Source: Cristatella mucedo
Lineage: Eukaryota > Bryozoa > Phylactolaemata > Cristatellidae
Length of the DNA stretch: 64,000 nucleotides
NCBI GenBank assembly: GCA_009760855.2
Contig: WPIO01000017.1
Span: forward strand, 2,809,501-2,873,500
Direction: 5' to 3'
The notes below the pieces were generated by a model, which did not search any database, was not told the DNA's origin, and saw nothing but the letters and a program-made list of their open reading frames with translations. A program made the translations under genes and the position numbers. Below are positions 62,126-64,000 of this stretch, piece after piece; the first letter of the stretch is position 1; each line of letters begins with the position of its first letter.

Positions 62126-62214
62126 AGAATCCAGGTCGTGAGTCTATGCCGCTTTGCTTCTGGTCACAGTGCAGTGCTGATAGCAGCAGCTCTGCTTCAG
62201 GGGCTCTTGCTGAG

Positions 62215-63070
62215 TCTTTGCATTGCTTAGGGTATACAACGACCTGCTTAGGAATGCAGACATGGGTAGAGTGTCTCTACTTGTTTTGCTCGATCTTTCG
62301 GCAGCTTTTGGTACTATCGATCACAAAGTTCGTCTAGAGCGCCTCTCATCTCGCCTGACCATCACTGGCACTGCCCTGCAGTGGTTCAGGTCCTATCTCA
62401 GTGGGAGACTCCAGAGTACTGACGTGAATGGACAAAGATCATCTGAAGTACCTCTGCAATATGGAGTACCTCAGGGCTCAGTGCTAGGTCCGGTTCTTTT
62501 CACGGTTTATACTCTGCCTCTTGCTGATGTGATTGCCAAGCACAATCTAGGCTTTCACTTCTATGCGGATGACACTCAGTTGTACCTTTGCTTTGATCCC
62601 TCCCAGCCTTCGAGCACCTCAAATTCTCTAAACTCACTAGCTGCATGCATTGATGACACCCGCACATGGATGGCAGCAAATTTTCTAAAACTAAACGATG
62701 ATAAAACTAACTTACTAGTTATGGGCAAACCCAGTTTGATTCAGAGATTGGAAAGGCTGACTCTCAAAATTGGCTCTGCCAGCATATCTTTAGTTGAATC
62801 AGCTCGAAATCTAGGTGTCATATTCCAAAGCGACCTCTCGTTAGACGACCATATCAGCTCCACAGTCAAATCTGCCTATTTTAGCTTCGTAACATTGCTA
62901 AAATTCGGGCTTGTTTAGATAAGGATACCACGTCTAAGTTGGTCCATGCATTCGTGACATCCCGTCTCGACTTCTGTAACTCACTGCTTGCTGGCCTACG
63001 GGCATGTGCAATCAGACGATTGCAGCTGGTGCAAAACTCTGCAGCTAGGCTTGTCTGTCGTGATCGTCGC
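62215..63070 (+). mobile_element. LINE family B RT segment, young copy
   Basis: It is nearly identical to the copy at 51.6-52.3 kb. It includes FGTIDHKVRLERLSSRLT, GVPQGSVLGPVLF and [12 protein letters not shown], and is open for 231 codons from 62,223. A one-base loss near 62,885 shifts the frame. It stops abruptly at 63,070. Confidence 0.9.
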
Positions 63071-63353
63071 AGTTGGCGATCAGTCGGCACCCCTGCACCT
63101 GGATAGAGGCCATCGTCGGCAGCGACAGGCTGCCAGCTCAGCCACAATCGTCTCCAGCCACAATCATCGCCTGTCAGGTAGGCCCAAGACAGCTCTGGCC
63201 GGCTGGCTGGTCCTGCCTGCTAGTGCTGCGCTGCTGTGGCCGTGTGCCTCGGCAGCCACCAACCACTCGTGCTTCTGCTCTTAAGGCTGCTGTGCACGTT
63301 GCAGTCCACTCACGCCACATCGGTCTACCCCACCCCATCAAGCTGCAATGGGT
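63071..63353. other. GC-rich insert inside LINE family B
   Basis: About 283 bases of unrelated, relatively GC-rich sequence interrupt the LINE. I recognise no terminal repeats, no tail and no family. The LINE resumes afterwards at an earlier point of its own sequence. Confidence 0.5.
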
Positions 63354-64000
63354 AATCTAGGTGTCATATTCCAAAGCGACCTCTCGTTAGACGACCATAT
63401 CAGCTCCACAGTCAAATCCGCCTATTTTCAGCTTCATAACATTGCTAAAATTCGGGCTTGTTTAGATAAAGATACCACGTCCAAGTTGGTCCATGCATTC
63501 GTGACATCCCGTCTCGACTTCTGCAACTCACTGCTTATTGGCCTACCAGCATGTGCGATCAGGCGATTGCAGCTGGTGCAAAACTCGGCAGCTAGACTGT
63601 CTGCCGTGAGCGTCGCAGTTGCCACATTACTCCACTTCTCGCCGACCTGCACTGGCTACCAGTCAAGCAACGGATTGACTTTAAGGTTTTGTTGCTCACT
63701 TTTAGGTCCCTTCATTCTATGGCTCCAGCCTATCTCTCCGACATACTCCCCCATCAGGCCAAGCATTGTACCACCCGCTTTTCGGAATCCAACAGTCTAC
63801 TAATACCTCGTATAAACCTTAAATCCTTTGGAGACCGTGCATTTAGTTCATATGCTCCCAAAGCCTGGAACTCCCTCCCGACCTGCGTCAGAACATCCCC
63901 TGACCTGACCACATTTAAAAGGAACTTAAAAACACACCTATTTAGGACAGCATTTAGTGGGTCCCTGTGATTCGTCCTTCACGTGCTTATGCGTGCTGAC
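63354..64000 (+). mobile_element. LINE family B C-terminal region and 3' UTR, runs off window
   Basis: It restarts at NLGVIFQSDLSLDDHISSTV, repeating a segment already present at 62,808. It then continues through LDFCNSLLIGLPACAIRRLQ, LKSFGDRAFSSYAPKAWNS and FKRNLKTHLFRTAFSGSL, a stop, and the first UTR bases. Its 3' end lies beyond the window. Confidence 0.9.

Overview
The window is eukaryotic nuclear DNA from an animal. It holds parts of two spliced protein-coding genes, both on the minus strand, in a landscape dominated by decayed retrotransposons, tRNA-derived SINEs, non-autonomous DNA transposons and long microsatellites. There is no operon, no Shine-Dalgarno spacing and no long intact ORF apart from reverse-transcriptase remnants. 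The proteins are animal orthologues clearly diverged from vertebrates, and the repeats (CR1/L2-like LINEs, two tRNA-SINE families, Tc1/pogo-like and hAT elements) suggest an invertebrate, perhaps a lophotrochozoan such as a mollusc. That placement is inference.

Gene 1 (11,913 down to the left edge) is ZC3H15 (DFRP1), a CCCH zinc-finger partner of the translation-associated GTPase DRG1. Seven coding exons are visible, from the ATG to an acidic segment. The C-terminal exons lie outside the window or were not recognised. One intron appears to use a GC-AG donor.

Gene 2 (56,619 down to 18,979) is a complete ELMO/CED-12 gene, the regulatory partner of DOCK-family Rac exchange factors. Nineteen coding exons over about 37.6 kb were placed by reading the minus strand against the known ELMO protein order: Ras-binding-like N-terminus, armadillo-type repeats, ELMO domain, PH domain, C-terminal helix and proline-rich tail. 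Splice phases agree at every junction except exon 6/7. A possible 5' UTR exon and promoter with two CCAAT boxes lie near 60.1-60.3 kb.

Between the genes (about 12-18.9 kb) and upstream of ELMO (60.6-64 kb) only repeats are recognisable. Two LINE families recur: family A (protein signature GDRSFSSAG) and family B (signature QSTDVNGQRSSEV, ending in a conserved stem-loop plus ATT repeats). SINE-2 carries the same 3' stem-loop as LINE family B, which suggests it is mobilised by that LINE. DNA transposons include two pogo/Tigger-like elements with TA target duplications, a 186-bp hAT element closely resembling the horizontally transferred SPIN group with an 8-bp target duplication, a palindromic MITE, and two Tc1-like transposase remnants rearranged into inverted duplications. 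No CRISPR array, rRNA gene, functional tRNA gene or viral gene was seen.
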